Assembly (NCBI GenBank): GCA_902492235.1
Contig: CABUKS010000020.1
Coordinates: forward strand, 1 to 42,733
From: an uncultured Collinsella sp.
Lineage (GTDB): Bacteria > Actinomycetota > Coriobacteriia > Coriobacteriales > Coriobacteriaceae
Direction of reading: 5' to 3'
DNA: 42,733 bases
Under the pieces are notes generated by a model. It saw nothing but the letters and a program-made list of their open reading frames with translations. It did no database searches and had not been told where the DNA came from. Of the stretch, positions 16,526 through 25,677 are shown in pieces. The position numbers and the translations under genes were made by a program. How positions within the stretch are numbered: the stretch's first letter is position 1; the number at the start of each line of letters is the position of its first letter.

Positions 16526-17793
16526 GCGAGCTCCTCTTCAAAGTTGTCGATCAGGTTGTTGCCCAGGCGGACGACGGCGGCGCGAGTGCGCTCATCGGTG
16601 GCGGAAAGCGCGGCGTCCTCCAGCTTGGCGCGGATGAACAGGTCCTCGGCGGCGTTCTGGTCAAGGCCGCGGCAGGCGAGGTAGAACAGCTGCTCGTCGC
16701 GGACGTGACCGATCGTGGCGCCGTGGTTGCCGGCGACGTCGTCCTCGTCGCAGAGAATGACGGGAACGGTCTTGTTGTCGACACCCTTGTTGGCCAAAAG
16801 CACCGTCTCGCGCTCGGTGCCGGTTGCACCCTTGCAGCCGTGCACGAGGTCGATGGTGCCGCGGTAGACCTTCTTGGACGTGCCGGTCAGCACGCCGTTG
16901 GCGTCGATCTCGCACTCGGTCTTGCGACCGCGGTGGCGCAGCTCGTAGTTAAAGTCGCGCACCTGCTCGCGGGCGCCCAGGTAGTCAGTATCGATGGTGA
17001 CCTTGGCGGTATCGCCCAGCAGGTCGCCGGCAAGGCCGGTGGCGCTGGCGCCGGCACCCAGGACGGTGTGCTGCACGTTGACGCGCGCGCCCTCGTCCAG
17101 GAACAGGCCGGTGTCGTCGAGCGCGATCCAGCTATCGTCGAGCGTCTGCGTGCAGGTCACGTTGACGGTGGCGTACTCGTGGGCGCACACGCGTAGCACG
17201 GATCCCACGACGCCTTGGCCGGCAACGGGAGAGTCCAGGGCAATAAGCAGATCGAGCGTCGACTGGGGACGGGCGACGACGTCGATGGCGGCGATGGCCG
17301 CGGCTGCATCGACACCGCTCACGCGCACGGTAACCGTGGCGTGCTTGTATGCGGGCACATCGATGACGATGCGCTTGGTGGCGTGGTCGGCCAAGTAGGT
17401 GTAGGCAGCCTCGCCCATGCCGGTCTCGAAGGCTTCAGCAGGGGAGAGCTCCTCCTCCAGCTTAATGGCACCGGCCTGGTAGATGGAGGTGGCGGGCACG
17501 TCGAGCTCGGTTTCGGGCGTGATGCGGGCGCGGTCGGCGGCGTCGCCGGGGGCGGAGGCGCGACGCTCGGGGAAGCGCTCGGCCATGGCGTCCATGGCGG
17601 TGTCGAAGGCGTCTGCCACGCCAGTAAACTGCTCTTCCAAGCCCTCAACCTCAATGGTCTCGGTGGGAGCGGCGGCAAGCTCGTCAGAGAGCTCGAGCTT
17701 GGTCTGGTTCATCTTCAGCCAGCCCCAAGTGGCAGCCGGCATCGCGTTGACCTGCTCGAGCGTGGTGGCAGCGGTGTTCGTGGTCTGATTCAT
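16522..17793 (-). CDS. sufD: SufD, Fe-S assembly scaffold subunit
   Basis: A 423-residue SufD, partner of SufB and SufC in the SufBC2D complex. The C-terminal beta-helix part is recognisable (RHRGRKTECEIDANGVLTG, VYRGTIDLVHG, ILCDEDDVAGNHGATIGHV, EQLFYLACRGL). Like other SufD, the N-terminal part is poorly conserved. The frame is open far upstream, but ATG 17793 begins MNQTTNTAATTLEQ and overlaps the sufB stop by one base (TAATG), the usual coupled arrangement. The first ~60 residues repeat an MNQT element (positions 1 and about 28), offering an alternative internal start. Confidence 0.92.
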   Translation of the reverse strand: MNQTTNTAATTLEQVNAMPAATWGWLKMNQTKLELSDELAAAPTETIEVEGLEEQFTGVADAFDTAMDAMAERFPERRASAPGDAADRARITPETELDVPATSIYQAGAIKLEEELSPAEAFETGMGEAAYTYLADHATKRIVIDVPAYKHATVTVRVSGVDAAAAIAAIDVVARPQSTLDLLIALDSPVAGQGVVGSVLRVCAHEYATVNVTCTQTLDDSWIALDDTGLFLDEGARVNVQHTVLGAGASATGLAGDLLGDTAKVTIDTDYLGAREQVRDFNYELRHRGRKTECEIDANGVLTGTSKKVYRGTIDLVHGCKGATGTERETVLLANKGVDNKTVPVILCDEDDVAGNHGATIGHVRDEQLFYLACRGLDQNAAEDLFIRAKLEDAALSATDERTRAAVVRLGNNLIDNFEEELA

Positions 17794-19205
17794 TATCCGA
17801 TCGCTCCTTCCATCTCGAGCTTGATCAGGTTGTTCATCTCGACGGCGTACTCCAGCGGTAGCTCCTTGGAGACCGGGTTGGCAAAGCCGTTGACGATCAT
17901 GGTACGGGCTTCTTCCTCCGGGATACCGCGGCTCATCAGGTAGAACACCTTGTCGTCGCCGATACGTCCGATGGTGGCTTCGTGGCCGATGTCGACGTTC
18001 TTGGCGCGGATGTCCATGGCCGGAATAGTGTCGGAGCGGCTCTGGTCGTCGAGCATGAGCGACTGACAGCTCACGGTTGCCTTGGAACCCTCGGCCTTGG
18101 GCGTGGCCACGATAGAGCTGCGGAAGGTCTGGATGCCGCCGCTCTTGGAGATGCCCTTGGTCTCGACGGTCGCCGAGGTCTCGGGCGCGTTGAGTACGAC
18201 CTTGCAGCCGGTATCGAGGTTCTGGCCGGCGCCGGCAAAGGTGATGCCGGTAAAGCTCGAACGGGCGCGGCGGCCGTTGAGCACGCTCATGGGATAGAGG
18301 TAGCCCACGTGGCTGCCGAAGGAGCCACTGATCCACTCGATGTCGCCGTCCTCGTCCACGCGCGCACGCTTGGTGTTGAGGTTGTACATGTTCTTGGACC
18401 AGTTCTCGATGGTCGAGTAGCGCAGGTGCGCGCGCTTGCCCACAAAAAGCTCGACAGCGCCGGCGTGGAGGTTGGCCACGTTGTACTTGGGCGCGGAGCA
18501 ACCCTCGATAAAGTGCAGGTCGGCATCGTCCTCGACGATGATGAGCGTGTGTTCAAACTGGCCGGCGCCCTTGGCGTTAAGGCGGAAGTAGCTCTGCAGC
18601 GGGAAGTCCAACTTGGTGCCCTTGGGCACGTAGACAAACGAGCCGCCCGACCATACGGCGCCGTGCAGGGCCGCAAACTTGTGGTCGGTGGGCGGGATGA
18701 GCGTCATAAACTTCTCGTGGATGAGCGGCTCCCACTGCGGGTCATGCAGGGCCTCCTCGATGCCGGAGTAGACGATGCCCATCTTGGACGCTGTGTCCTG
18801 CATGTTGTGGTAGACCAGCTCGGAGTCGTACTGCGCGCCGACGCCTGCCAGGTAGCTGCGCTCGGCCTCGGGGATGCCCAGGCGCTCAAAGGTGTTCTTG
18901 ATGTCGTCGGGCACCGACTCCCAGTCGTGTTTTTGGTCGGTGTTGGGCTTGACGTAGGTGACGATGTTGTCCATGTCCAGGCCCTCGATGGAGGGGCCCC
19001 ACGTCGGATCCGGGAAGCGGTTGAAGATCTCGAGGGACTTTAAGCGCAGGTCGAGCATCCATTGCGGCTCGTCCTTCTTGGCGCTGATCTCGCGCACGAT
19101 GTCGGGCGTGATGCCGGCGTCGAGGCGCTCGAATCCCTCCTCGCCATAGGTGAAGTCGTAGAGGCTGCGGTCGATGTCCGCGACCTCGGTGCGGTTCTTG
19201 GTCAT
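17793..19205 (-). CDS. sufB: SufB, Fe-S cluster scaffold protein
   Basis: A 470-residue SufB, the cluster-building subunit of SufBC2D. The length and the conserved C-terminal segments (MLDDQSRSDTIPAMDIRAKNVDIGHEATIGRI, then LMSRGIPEEEARTMIVNGFA) are typical. The segments YVPKGTKLDFPLQSYFR and IEGCSAPKYNVANLHAGAVE are the central beta-helix with the cysteine used in assembly. It starts at ATG 19205, 12 nt after the sufC stop. Confidence 0.96.
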   Translation of the reverse strand: MTKNRTEVADIDRSLYDFTYGEEGFERLDAGITPDIVREISAKKDEPQWMLDLRLKSLEIFNRFPDPTWGPSIEGLDMDNIVTYVKPNTDQKHDWESVPDDIKNTFERLGIPEAERSYLAGVGAQYDSELVYHNMQDTASKMGIVYSGIEEALHDPQWEPLIHEKFMTLIPPTDHKFAALHGAVWSGGSFVYVPKGTKLDFPLQSYFRLNAKGAGQFEHTLIIVEDDADLHFIEGCSAPKYNVANLHAGAVELFVGKRAHLRYSTIENWSKNMYNLNTKRARVDEDGDIEWISGSFGSHVGYLYPMSVLNGRRARSSFTGITFAGAGQNLDTGCKVVLNAPETSATVETKGISKSGGIQTFRSSIVATPKAEGSKATVSCQSLMLDDQSRSDTIPAMDIRAKNVDIGHEATIGRIGDDKVFYLMSRGIPEEEARTMIVNGFANPVSKELPLEYAVEMNNLIKLEMEGAIG

Positions 19206-19217
19206 TGCGTCGCTCCT

Positions 19218-20018
19218 TTACGCCTGCTGCTCGGCAGCGGCGGCCTCGGCCTGGGCGCGCCGCTCGGCGGCCTCGCGCTCGAAGGTCTCAAAGCCGTTCT
19301 TGTCGATCCAGGGGATGAGCGAGGCGTCGTCCTCGCGCACGATGTGGCCCTTGACCATAACGTGGACGCGGTCGACATCCAGGTGCTCCAAGATGCGCGT
19401 GTTGTGCGTGATGATGAGCATGGAGCCGTCGCAGCTCTTGTGGTAGGCGTCCATGCCGTGGCTGACGGTGGAAAGTGCGTCGACGTCCAAGCCCGAGTCG
19501 GTCTCGTCAAGGATGGCGAGCTTGGGCTGCAGCAGCAGAAGCTGGAGCATCTCGACCTTCTTTTTCTCGCCGCCCGAGAAGCCCACGCCCAGCTCGCGGT
19601 TGAGGTAGGCGGTATCCATGTTGAGCTCGGCCGCGAGCTCCTTGACGCGACGGCGGAACTCCTTGCCCTTCATCTCCAGGCCGGGGCGGCCGGCGATGCT
19701 GGCGCGCAAAAAGCTCGACAGCGGCACGCCCGGAATCTCGACCGGGGCCTGGAAGCTCAGGAACAGGCCGGCGCGCGAACGCTTGTCGGTGGTGAGCTCG
19801 GTGATGTCCTGGCCGTCAAAGACGATGCGGCCGTCGTTGACCGTGTAAACGGGGTCGCCCATGACCAGGTGGCCGAGGGTGGACTTGCCGGCGCCGTTGG
19901 GTCCCATCAGCACGTGGGTCTCGCCGGCAGCGACGTTGAGGTTGACGTTGTGGAGGATGGTCTTTTCGTCCACGGAGGCGGTCAGACCTTCGATGGAAAG
20001 CAGCGGATTTGCGCTCAT
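19218..20018 (-). CDS. sufC: SufC, Fe-S assembly ABC ATPase
   Basis: A 266-residue ABC-type ATPase that drives SufB-SufD conformational change. Walker A GPNGAGKS (39-46), the SufC-specific signature FSGGEKKKVEMLQ, Walker B LAILDETDSGLDVDAL and the switch His in IITHNTRIL are all present. A more upstream ATG at 20048 is in frame, but ATG 20018 has AGAGAGGGA 4 nt upstream and is preferred. The C-terminus ends in an Ala/Gln-rich tail. It is the first gene of sufCBDSU, the usual order in Actinobacteria. Confidence 0.95.
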   Translation of the reverse strand: MSANPLLSIEGLTASVDEKTILHNVNLNVAAGETHVLMGPNGAGKSTLGHLVMGDPVYTVNDGRIVFDGQDITELTTDKRSRAGLFLSFQAPVEIPGVPLSSFLRASIAGRPGLEMKGKEFRRRVKELAAELNMDTAYLNRELGVGFSGGEKKKVEMLQLLLLQPKLAILDETDSGLDVDALSTVSHGMDAYHKSCDGSMLIITHNTRILEHLDVDRVHVMVKGHIVREDDASLIPWIDKNGFETFEREAAERRAQAEAAAAEQQA

Positions 20019-20082
20019 GCTGTCCCTCTCTGTATATGGTGTACTCATAGGTGTACTAAACCCTAGGAATCTTCTCGGAATA

Positions 20083-20110
20083 AAGTTACTATGGGTTCGG
20101 CGTTAGTCAA
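20083..20110 (-). promoter_or_regulatory. Candidate promoter of the suf operon
   Basis: On the minus strand TTGACT (20110-20105) and TAACTT (20088-20083) are 16 bp apart. The predicted start near 20076 leaves a leader of about 58 nt before sufC. The palindromic pair at 20148-20222 begins 38 bp upstream of the -35. Confidence 0.5.
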
Positions 20111-20147
20111 GGGAAAACCCGACTAATCCACTCGACTTTTCTAATTC

Positions 20148-20222
20148 TGGGACAAAATAACCTGTTGTGTTTGTCCCACTTACTTTAAATTTGGGACAAA
20201 CAAACCTGGTTATGTTGTCCCA
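20148..20222. promoter_or_regulatory. Two 31-bp palindromic operator-like copies between sufC and the Rrf2 gene
   Basis: Copies at 20148-20178 and 20192-20222 start 44 bp apart. Both begin TGGGACAAA and end TTGTCCCA, and share AACCTG in the middle. Each is an inverted repeat with 8-9-bp arms 13-15 bp apart, with an inner AACCTG(G/T)TT palindrome. Position between the divergent suf operon and its Rrf2-type regulator makes binding by that regulator likely, but this is inferred. The second copy ends 20 bp before the regulator start. Confidence 0.7.
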
Positions 20223-20242
20223 GATGCGATGGGAGGGTAGGT

Positions 20243-20674
20243 ATGCTCATTTCTTCCAAGGGCCGCTATGCCCTCCGGCTGATGATCTATATCGCAGCGC
20301 TTGGTGACGCCGAGGGCAAGATTGCCCTGCGCGAGGTCGCCGACCGCGAGCATATCTCGCAAAAGTATTTGGAGCAGCTGGTTCGTCCGCTTATGAAGGC
20401 TGGCCTGCTTAAGAGCGTGCGCGGCAAGGGCGGCGGCTACATGATGGCCAAGGATCCCTCCGAGGTACGTGCGGGTGACATCCTGCGCGCCGTCGAGGGC
20501 AGCACGGCGCCCGTGGCGTGTGACGGCATCGACAACAGCTGCACCCGCAGCGATTTGTGCTCGACCGTCAAGTTCTGGCGCGGTCTGGACGACGTGATCG
20601 AAAAATACGTCGACGGCGTGACGTTGGCCGACCTAGCCGCCGTTCCCGAGATCAACTTTGACATTAAGCTGTAG
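20243..20674 (+). CDS. Rrf2-family Fe-S transcriptional regulator (IscR/SufR-like)
   Basis: A 143-residue Rrf2-family repressor. The N-terminal winged helix is standard (MLISSKGRYALRLMIYIA, EVADREHISQKYLEQLVRPL, LLKSVRGKGGGYMMA). Three cysteines (Cys93, Cys100, Cys106, in ACDGIDNSC and DLCST) match the cluster-ligand spacing of IscR-type sensors, so it probably senses Fe-S status. Divergence from sufCBDSU and the paired palindromes in between support it as the suf regulator, probably self-regulated too. Start ATG 20243 has GGGAGGG upstream. Confidence 0.9.
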   Translation: MLISSKGRYALRLMIYIAALGDAEGKIALREVADREHISQKYLEQLVRPLMKAGLLKSVRGKGGGYMMAKDPSEVRAGDILRAVEGSTAPVACDGIDNSCTRSDLCSTVKFWRGLDDVIEKYVDGVTLADLAAVPEINFDIKL

Positions 20675-20813
20675 GTTGAGCGCAATTCCTTAAGATTTCG
20701 CGGAGGGTTGTTGCCGTTTACCGAGGGGTTGTTGTGCAACAACGGGCGAGCTGCAATACTTATTTCTATCTTTGCAAACTGCACTTTAACTACACCAATG
20801 CAGGGAGGATCTT

Positions 20814-22634
20814 ATGCAGCCCAAGCATTCTGCTATTGTCGCGGGCCTGACGTTGGCGCTTTCGTTTGGCGCCGTTTCCGCGCCGGCACCCGCCGCCGCC
20901 GAGGAGCCCACGCCGGGCGTTGCCTCGGATGCCACCGATATCGATAAGGGTCTCTACACTCAGCAGTCCTTCTCGGGCGTGCTGAGGTCGGTCCAGGGCG
21001 TTTCGTTTGTCAACGTGACTCCCGAGATGAAGTACTTCACCAAATATGAGAGCCATGGCAACTATAACCAGGGCTTTTCGTATGGTGACGGCTACAACGC
21101 GCTGGGCTATTACCAGTTCGACCGCCGTTGGTCGCTCATCCCGTTTATGAAGCAGGCCTACAACTACAACCCCGAAAAATACTGCATGCTTAAGGATGCG
21201 ATTGATCGCGGCAGCGAGATTTCCAACACGAGCAATGCCATGTACGAGAACGGCCAGCTCACCGAGTTGGGCCGTATCGCTCAGGATGCCTTCCAAGGTG
21301 CGTACAACACCGATCCTGTTGAGTTCTCAGCACTTCAAGATGCCTATGCGTACAACTCGTACTATGCGGTGACCGAGGCGTGGCTCAAGAGCGGCCTTGG
21401 TATTGATATTTCGGGCCGTGCCGATTGCGTCAAGGGCATGGTGTGGAGCATTACCAACATGTGCGGCACCGGTGGCTGCAGGGACTTCTTCCGCTGGGCG
21501 AATCTTTCTAATGATATGACTGACCGTGAGTTTGTGACGGCGCTCTCCAATAGCGTGGTCAACAATGTCGCCACCAAGTATTCGAGCCAGCCCCAGTATC
21601 ATGAGGGCTGGAAGAACCGTTATAAGAATGAGCTGAAGGACTGCTTGGTTTATATTGCCGAGGACGAGGCCGCTGCCGCTGCGACGCCCGTGCAGCCCGA
21701 GCCTACGCCGGCGCCCTCGCCGACACCTGATTCGAATGACGACTCGAGTGACGATGCCAACGATGACAGGATGGATGCGCCCTCGACCGATGCTGACGGT
21801 AATGGCTCTGCTGGTGGCACTACCAACGACGGCTCTAGCTCGAACGGCTCCGATTCGAACGGCTCTGCTGCGGGTGATTCGTCTCCAAGCTCTGCCGGCA
21901 ATACGGACAGCGGCGCTTCTGGTTCGACCGACGCTGACACCTCTAACTCATCCACCGGCTCGAGCGATTCGTCCGTTGGCACCGGCTCTAACAACGGCTC
22001 CGGCTCTGACGCAACCCCTGATTCCGATGCTTCCAAGGACGACTCGAATAAGGCGCCGGACGCTCCCGTTGCTTCGCCGGACAAGAAGCCTTCGTTCTCC
22101 GTGCAGCTTGGTTCTACGTTGGGCTCTTCGCTGATGGCTGGCGTCAATAATGGCTCGACTCAGAACAAGGACAACTCTGATCAGGTTTCCATGGAAAAGA
22201 CCGAGGCCGCAAAGGGCGACTCAAAGGACAAGGCTTCCGAGAAGGCTGAATCCGATAAGAGCTCTCGCTCTGAGGAAAAGGGCGACGAGTCCGCTCAGAA
22301 GAAGGACGAGGGTAAGAAGTCTGAATCTGAGGATAAGGACGAGAACAAGGGCAAGACCAAGGACGGAAAGCAGCAGGGCGAGGACGACGGCAAGGGCAAC
22401 ACCGACAACCAGAACCAAGAGCAAAATGACTCCAAGACGGTGACCACTACAACCACGACGACTACAACGACCAAGTCATCTGGCGGTAACATGCCCAAGA
22501 CGGGCGACCTTATCGTTATGGCGAGCCTTGCCAGCGCGAGCTTGGCCACACTGGGCGCTACGTCTATCGTAAGTGGTAAGCATAAGCTCGATCAGCAGAA
22601 GAAGGCTTCTGGGGAGGACGGCTCGGAGGAGTAG
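20814..22634 (+). CDS. Secreted, sortase-anchored wall protein
   Basis: A 606-residue protein with a signal peptide (about 1-29, cleavage near APAAAEE), a folded N-terminal domain (about 40-290), a long Ser/Asp/Gly-rich then Lys/Glu-rich low-complexity region, a Thr run (about 545-557), and a C-terminal sorting signal NMPKTGD followed by a hydrophobic stretch and GKHK. The motif is MPKTG instead of LPXTG. The N-terminal domain contains KYESHGNYNQGF and ALGYYQFDRRWSL, reminiscent of lysozyme-like or VgrG-like glycan hydrolase folds with a Glu at the start of the fold; this is tentative. Four Cys in the domain could make disulfides. Start ATG 20814 has GGGAGGA upstream. A palindrome GTTGTTGTGCAACAAC at 20728-20743 lies in the promoter region. 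Confidence 0.8.
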   Translation: MQPKHSAIVAGLTLALSFGAVSAPAPAAAEEPTPGVASDATDIDKGLYTQQSFSGVLRSVQGVSFVNVTPEMKYFTKYESHGNYNQGFSYGDGYNALGYYQFDRRWSLIPFMKQAYNYNPEKYCMLKDAIDRGSEISNTSNAMYENGQLTELGRIAQDAFQGAYNTDPVEFSALQDAYAYNSYYAVTEAWLKSGLGIDISGRADCVKGMVWSITNMCGTGGCRDFFRWANLSNDMTDREFVTALSNSVVNNVATKYSSQPQYHEGWKNRYKNELKDCLVYIAEDEAAAAATPVQPEPTPAPSPTPDSNDDSSDDANDDRMDAPSTDADGNGSAGGTTNDGSSSNGSDSNGSAAGDSSPSSAGNTDSGASGSTDADTSNSSTGSSDSSVGTGSNNGSGSDATPDSDASKDDSNKAPDAPVASPDKKPSFSVQLGSTLGSSLMAGVNNGSTQNKDNSDQVSMEKTEAAKGDSKDKASEKAESDKSSRSEEKGDESAQKKDEGKKSESEDKDENKGKTKDGKQQGEDDGKGNTDNQNQEQNDSKTVTTTTTTTTTTKSSGGNMPKTGDLIVMASLASASLATLGATSIVSGKHKLDQQKKASGEDGSEE

Positions 22635-22666
22635 CCTCTCGGTTGCCAGATAACTAAAGAATCGGG

Positions 22667-22701
22667 ACGGGGTCCGGTGCGAATGCGTCGGGCCCCGTTT
22701 T
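22667..22701 (+). terminator. Terminator of the sortase-anchored protein gene
   Basis: ACGGGGTCCG pairs with CGGGCCCCGT (one G-U) around a 12-nt loop, followed by TTTT. Confidence 0.8.
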
Positions 22702-22836
22702 GTTGTGCAACGATTAGTTGTGCCCCCTCACACCTCTTGTTGCTACCGTTGCCCGATATGTTCGCGCGGCGACATCGGTACATGCGATGCGGTCATTACA
22801 ATTGGCATCGTGCTGCGATTTAGGGGGAACGTTTTG

Positions 22837-24633
22837 GTGTCTGAACAGGCAAATGTTGATTGTGCTGCTGGCTTTGGCGTGCGCTTGATCGGCTGTGCCG
22901 ACGATGCGGTTTTGCCCATTGGCATACACGGCTATGCGGAGGCCCTTGGTTGCTGCGTGCTGGTTGACAAGACCATGTTTATTGCCGATGTGTTGGACTG
23001 CGACGCGTCCGTTGTGGTGTGCTGTCGACCCGAGGGTTTTGGCAAGAGCATGAACTTGTCGATGCTCAAGGCTTTTCTGGAGCGTCCAGCGGTCGGTCGC
23101 TCTGGTCAGCGTTTGTTTGCCGATGCTCAGATTTGGGATGCAGACGGCGGGCGCTATCGGGATGAGTATGCTTGCTATCCGGTGATATCGCTGGACTTTT
23201 CTGGCGCTACGAAGCGTGGCCCCGCTGTTGCCGGCGTCGTGCGCGATGCCCTTTCGGGCGAGTGCGCTCGCTTGTTGGCGCTCTTGGAGGCTCCGGATTT
23301 AGCTCGAGATAAGGTGCGTCACATCGAACGCGTCGCGCGTGGCGTGGCGAGCGCGGACGAGGTTGACTCGGTGCTCGGCGTGCTCATAGAGCTGCTGGAG
23401 ATTGCCTGCGATGAGCAGGTCGTATTGCTCGTTGATGGGTACGACGTGGCGTGGTTGGGCCGTATGAGCGCAAGGGGCGCTTCCGGCGCCGATTCGGCGG
23501 ATCTATTTGATCGCGTGCTATTCGAGGCCATTGCCACTGTGGGCGATTCGTTGCGGCTGACGTGTTTGATGGGGGAGCGTCCCGGACCTGCTGAAGTGGC
23601 GCTTTCTTTGCACGGCTGCTCGTATTGTCTGACGACGCCGCTTTCGACCTGGTGTGACCGTTGGTTCGGCTTTTCGGATGCCGAGGTCCAGGCTCTTTTG
23701 AATCATGCTGGGCGCGAGGAATACCTGGATGATGCGCGTGAATGGCTCGAGGGGTATCGGTTTGGCAGGGTCTATTGCTCGAGTCCAGCGCGTGTGATCG
23801 GTTTTCTGGGCCGAGGCTGCACGGCGCCTGTGCGTGCCGATCTGTATGGATATGCCGATTGCCTGAGTAGGGTAGTTGCCGGATGGAATCTCGACCGCCT
23901 TTCGGTCTTGTTTGATTTGCTCGAGGCCCATGGGTGCGCTGAGGTCCCGCTTTGTTTGGGCACTGCAGAGTTAGATGTCTCGCCTGGCGATGGCATGTGG
24001 ACAGCGCTGTATCTGTCCGGTTTTCTCACGACGGATATGACTGAGGAGCCAGAGCATGGCGATCGCCTCCGTGCTTTGCGATTGCCCAATAAAGAGCTTC
24101 GCCAGGCCTTGCGTCTAGTGATTGTTGAGTGGTTTGAGTGCGCTGCCGAAGACATTCGAGACGTCGATGCGTTTCGCGACGGGCTGTGCCGTGGGAACGA
24201 GGATACCGTAAGGCGGGCGCTAAGCCGCATCCTGGTTGATGCGAGAATCGGTGAGACCGACCTAGATACGCCGCTGCCATATCATCTGCTCTTGCAGGGG
24301 CTCTGCTTTGGCTTGCCGGGCTATGCCAATCCTGCCTCGAGGCGAAAGTGTGGCGCGGGTCGCTGGGACATCCAGGTTTTCCCTACGGGTGCTGTGTTCG
24401 ACGTAGCAGACACGATTGGCATGCTGGACGAGCGCCCGCTGATAACGATTAACTTGATGTATGACCCCGATGTGGATGCGCTGGGCCTGGAATTGCTGGC
24501 CGTGCAGTCGCTACTCGACATAGAGCGCGGCGGCATCGACGAAATCCGTGTACCGCGCCCCGGCGTGGGTCGCATGCGCTGGGGGTTCGGTTTTGATGGG
24601 CAGCATGTGGCTACGGTGTGCCAGCTGCTTTAA
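22837..24633 (+). CDS. AAA-ATPase-like protein with degenerate PD-(D/E)XK tail
   Basis: A 598-residue protein of the AAA-ATPase-like plus PDDEXK nuclease architecture, common in gut anaerobes. The N-terminal part has VDKTMFIADVL followed by a P-loop-like RPEGFGKSMN (64-73), where family members usually read RPRRFGKS. Other parts: YPVISLDFSG and VVLLVDGYDVAW, matching the family's Walker B-like DEYD region. The C-terminal RRKCGAGRWDIQVFP matches the nuclease lead-in, but the ExK strand expected next is absent (ITINLMYD instead), so the nuclease is probably inactive. The start is GTG 22837, with AGGGGGAAC upstream; an earlier in-frame ATG at 22705 has no ribosome site. The function of the family is unknown. 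Confidence 0.75.
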   Translation: MSEQANVDCAAGFGVRLIGCADDAVLPIGIHGYAEALGCCVLVDKTMFIADVLDCDASVVVCCRPEGFGKSMNLSMLKAFLERPAVGRSGQRLFADAQIWDADGGRYRDEYACYPVISLDFSGATKRGPAVAGVVRDALSGECARLLALLEAPDLARDKVRHIERVARGVASADEVDSVLGVLIELLEIACDEQVVLLVDGYDVAWLGRMSARGASGADSADLFDRVLFEAIATVGDSLRLTCLMGERPGPAEVALSLHGCSYCLTTPLSTWCDRWFGFSDAEVQALLNHAGREEYLDDAREWLEGYRFGRVYCSSPARVIGFLGRGCTAPVRADLYGYADCLSRVVAGWNLDRLSVLFDLLEAHGCAEVPLCLGTAELDVSPGDGMWTALYLSGFLTTDMTEEPEHGDRLRALRLPNKELRQALRLVIVEWFECAAEDIRDVDAFRDGLCRGNEDTVRRALSRILVDARIGETDLDTPLPYHLLLQGLCFGLPGYANPASRRKCGAGRWDIQVFPTGAVFDVADTIGMLDERPLITINLMYDPDVDALGLELLAVQSLLDIERGGIDEIRVPRPGVGRMRWGFGFDGQHVATVCQLL

Positions 24634-24657
24634 GCGCCGAGGTGTTTCCGGCTTCCG

Positions 24658-25677
24658 TTACTCCGCGTCCTTCAGGGGCGGCATGGGCTTCCAGTTGGGA
24701 TCCTTGATGATCTTGCGGGCGTCCTTCATACCTCGGCGCAGCGCCGGAATGCCGGTCTTAAAGCACTTGTCGACCGCGGCCAGGCGAATGAATTCCTTGC
24801 AGAAGGTCGCGGCGTTGCCCAGACGGAACAGCATAGGGTGGTAGTCGCCGTAGATCTGCATGTAGCGTGCCAGATAACCGCGGTTGCGCATGATGTAGTA
24901 ACGGTTGGTGTCGCTCGTGGAGTTGAGCTGGCGCTTGCCGGCGATATCCCAGTTAGAGACGGCGCGGGCGCGCTTGAGCACCAGGTCGGCCACAACGGCG
25001 GCGGGGAAGTGCTGGCTGGCCACGTAACCATAGCAGGCATCGTCGCCGTAGATGAAGAATCGCGCATCGGGCAGGCCGATCTTGTTGACCACGCGGCGCG
25101 AGAACATGCCGCCCTCAAAGCATAGCTGGTTCATGGCGCGGTAGCCCTCGGGTCCCAGGTCCCACTTGGCGACAGGGTTGGGAATGCCGAGTGAAAGGAT
25201 GAGTTGGTATTGCCAAAAGAAGGCGCCGCCGTCAAAGTCCAGGCGCGAACCCTGGATGACATCGTAGCGGTCGGTCCACTTGGCAAGACGCTCGATGCCT
25301 TCGGGGATGACGAGCACGTCGTCGTCCATCACCCAGAACCACTGGGCGCCCAGGTCGTAGGCGCACTTGGTGCCGGCGGAGAAGCCGCCCGCGCCGCCAC
25401 CGTTTTCAAGCTGCGGCGCGTAGATAACGCGGTCGGTGCCGCCCTGCGCGTCAGGTTGCTCGGTGTCGATGCCCCACAGGTTGGCCAGGCGCTCGTTGAA
25501 TGCGGTGCACATGGCCTCGGTCTCGCGTGAATTCTCGTTATCGACAATCACGATGCGCCAGGGCGCGGCCGTGAGCTCGGTCATGGAGTCGAACAAATTG
25601 GCCAGGAGTTCCTGGCGTTTGTACGTAACGACGACGATGGCGAGCTTATCGATGGGGGCGGGAAGGGTTGAAGGCAT
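24658..25677 (-). CDS. Family 2 glycosyltransferase
   Basis: A 339-residue GT2 (GT-A fold) enzyme. N-terminal LAIVVVTYKRQELLANLFDS, the IVDNENS segment and the catalytic WVMDDDVLV (DxD) are visible, and the WxMDDD form is seen in galactofuranosyl- and rhamnosyltransferase-like enzymes. No membrane segment is obvious. ATG 25677 is preferred over the upstream in-frame ATG at 25719, because the domain starts just after it and AAAGGA precedes it (11 nt). It is transcribed away from the other five glycosyltransferases, with which it probably shares a polysaccharide pathway. Confidence 0.88.
   Translation of the reverse strand: MPSTLPAPIDKLAIVVVTYKRQELLANLFDSMTELTAAPWRIVIVDNENSRETEAMCTAFNERLANLWGIDTEQPDAQGGTDRVIYAPQLENGGGAGGFSAGTKCAYDLGAQWFWVMDDDVLVIPEGIERLAKWTDRYDVIQGSRLDFDGGAFFWQYQLILSLGIPNPVAKWDLGPEGYRAMNQLCFEGGMFSRRVVNKIGLPDARFFIYGDDACYGYVASQHFPAAVVADLVLKRARAVSNWDIAGKRQLNSTSDTNRYYIMRNRGYLARYMQIYGDYHPMLFRLGNAATFCKEFIRLAAVDKCFKTGIPALRRGMKDARKIIKDPNWKPMPPLKDAE

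Noticed and set aside
17982..20066. Long plus-strand ORFs opposite sufB and sufC
   Set aside because: Shadow frames of confirmed suf genes, with no start signals.
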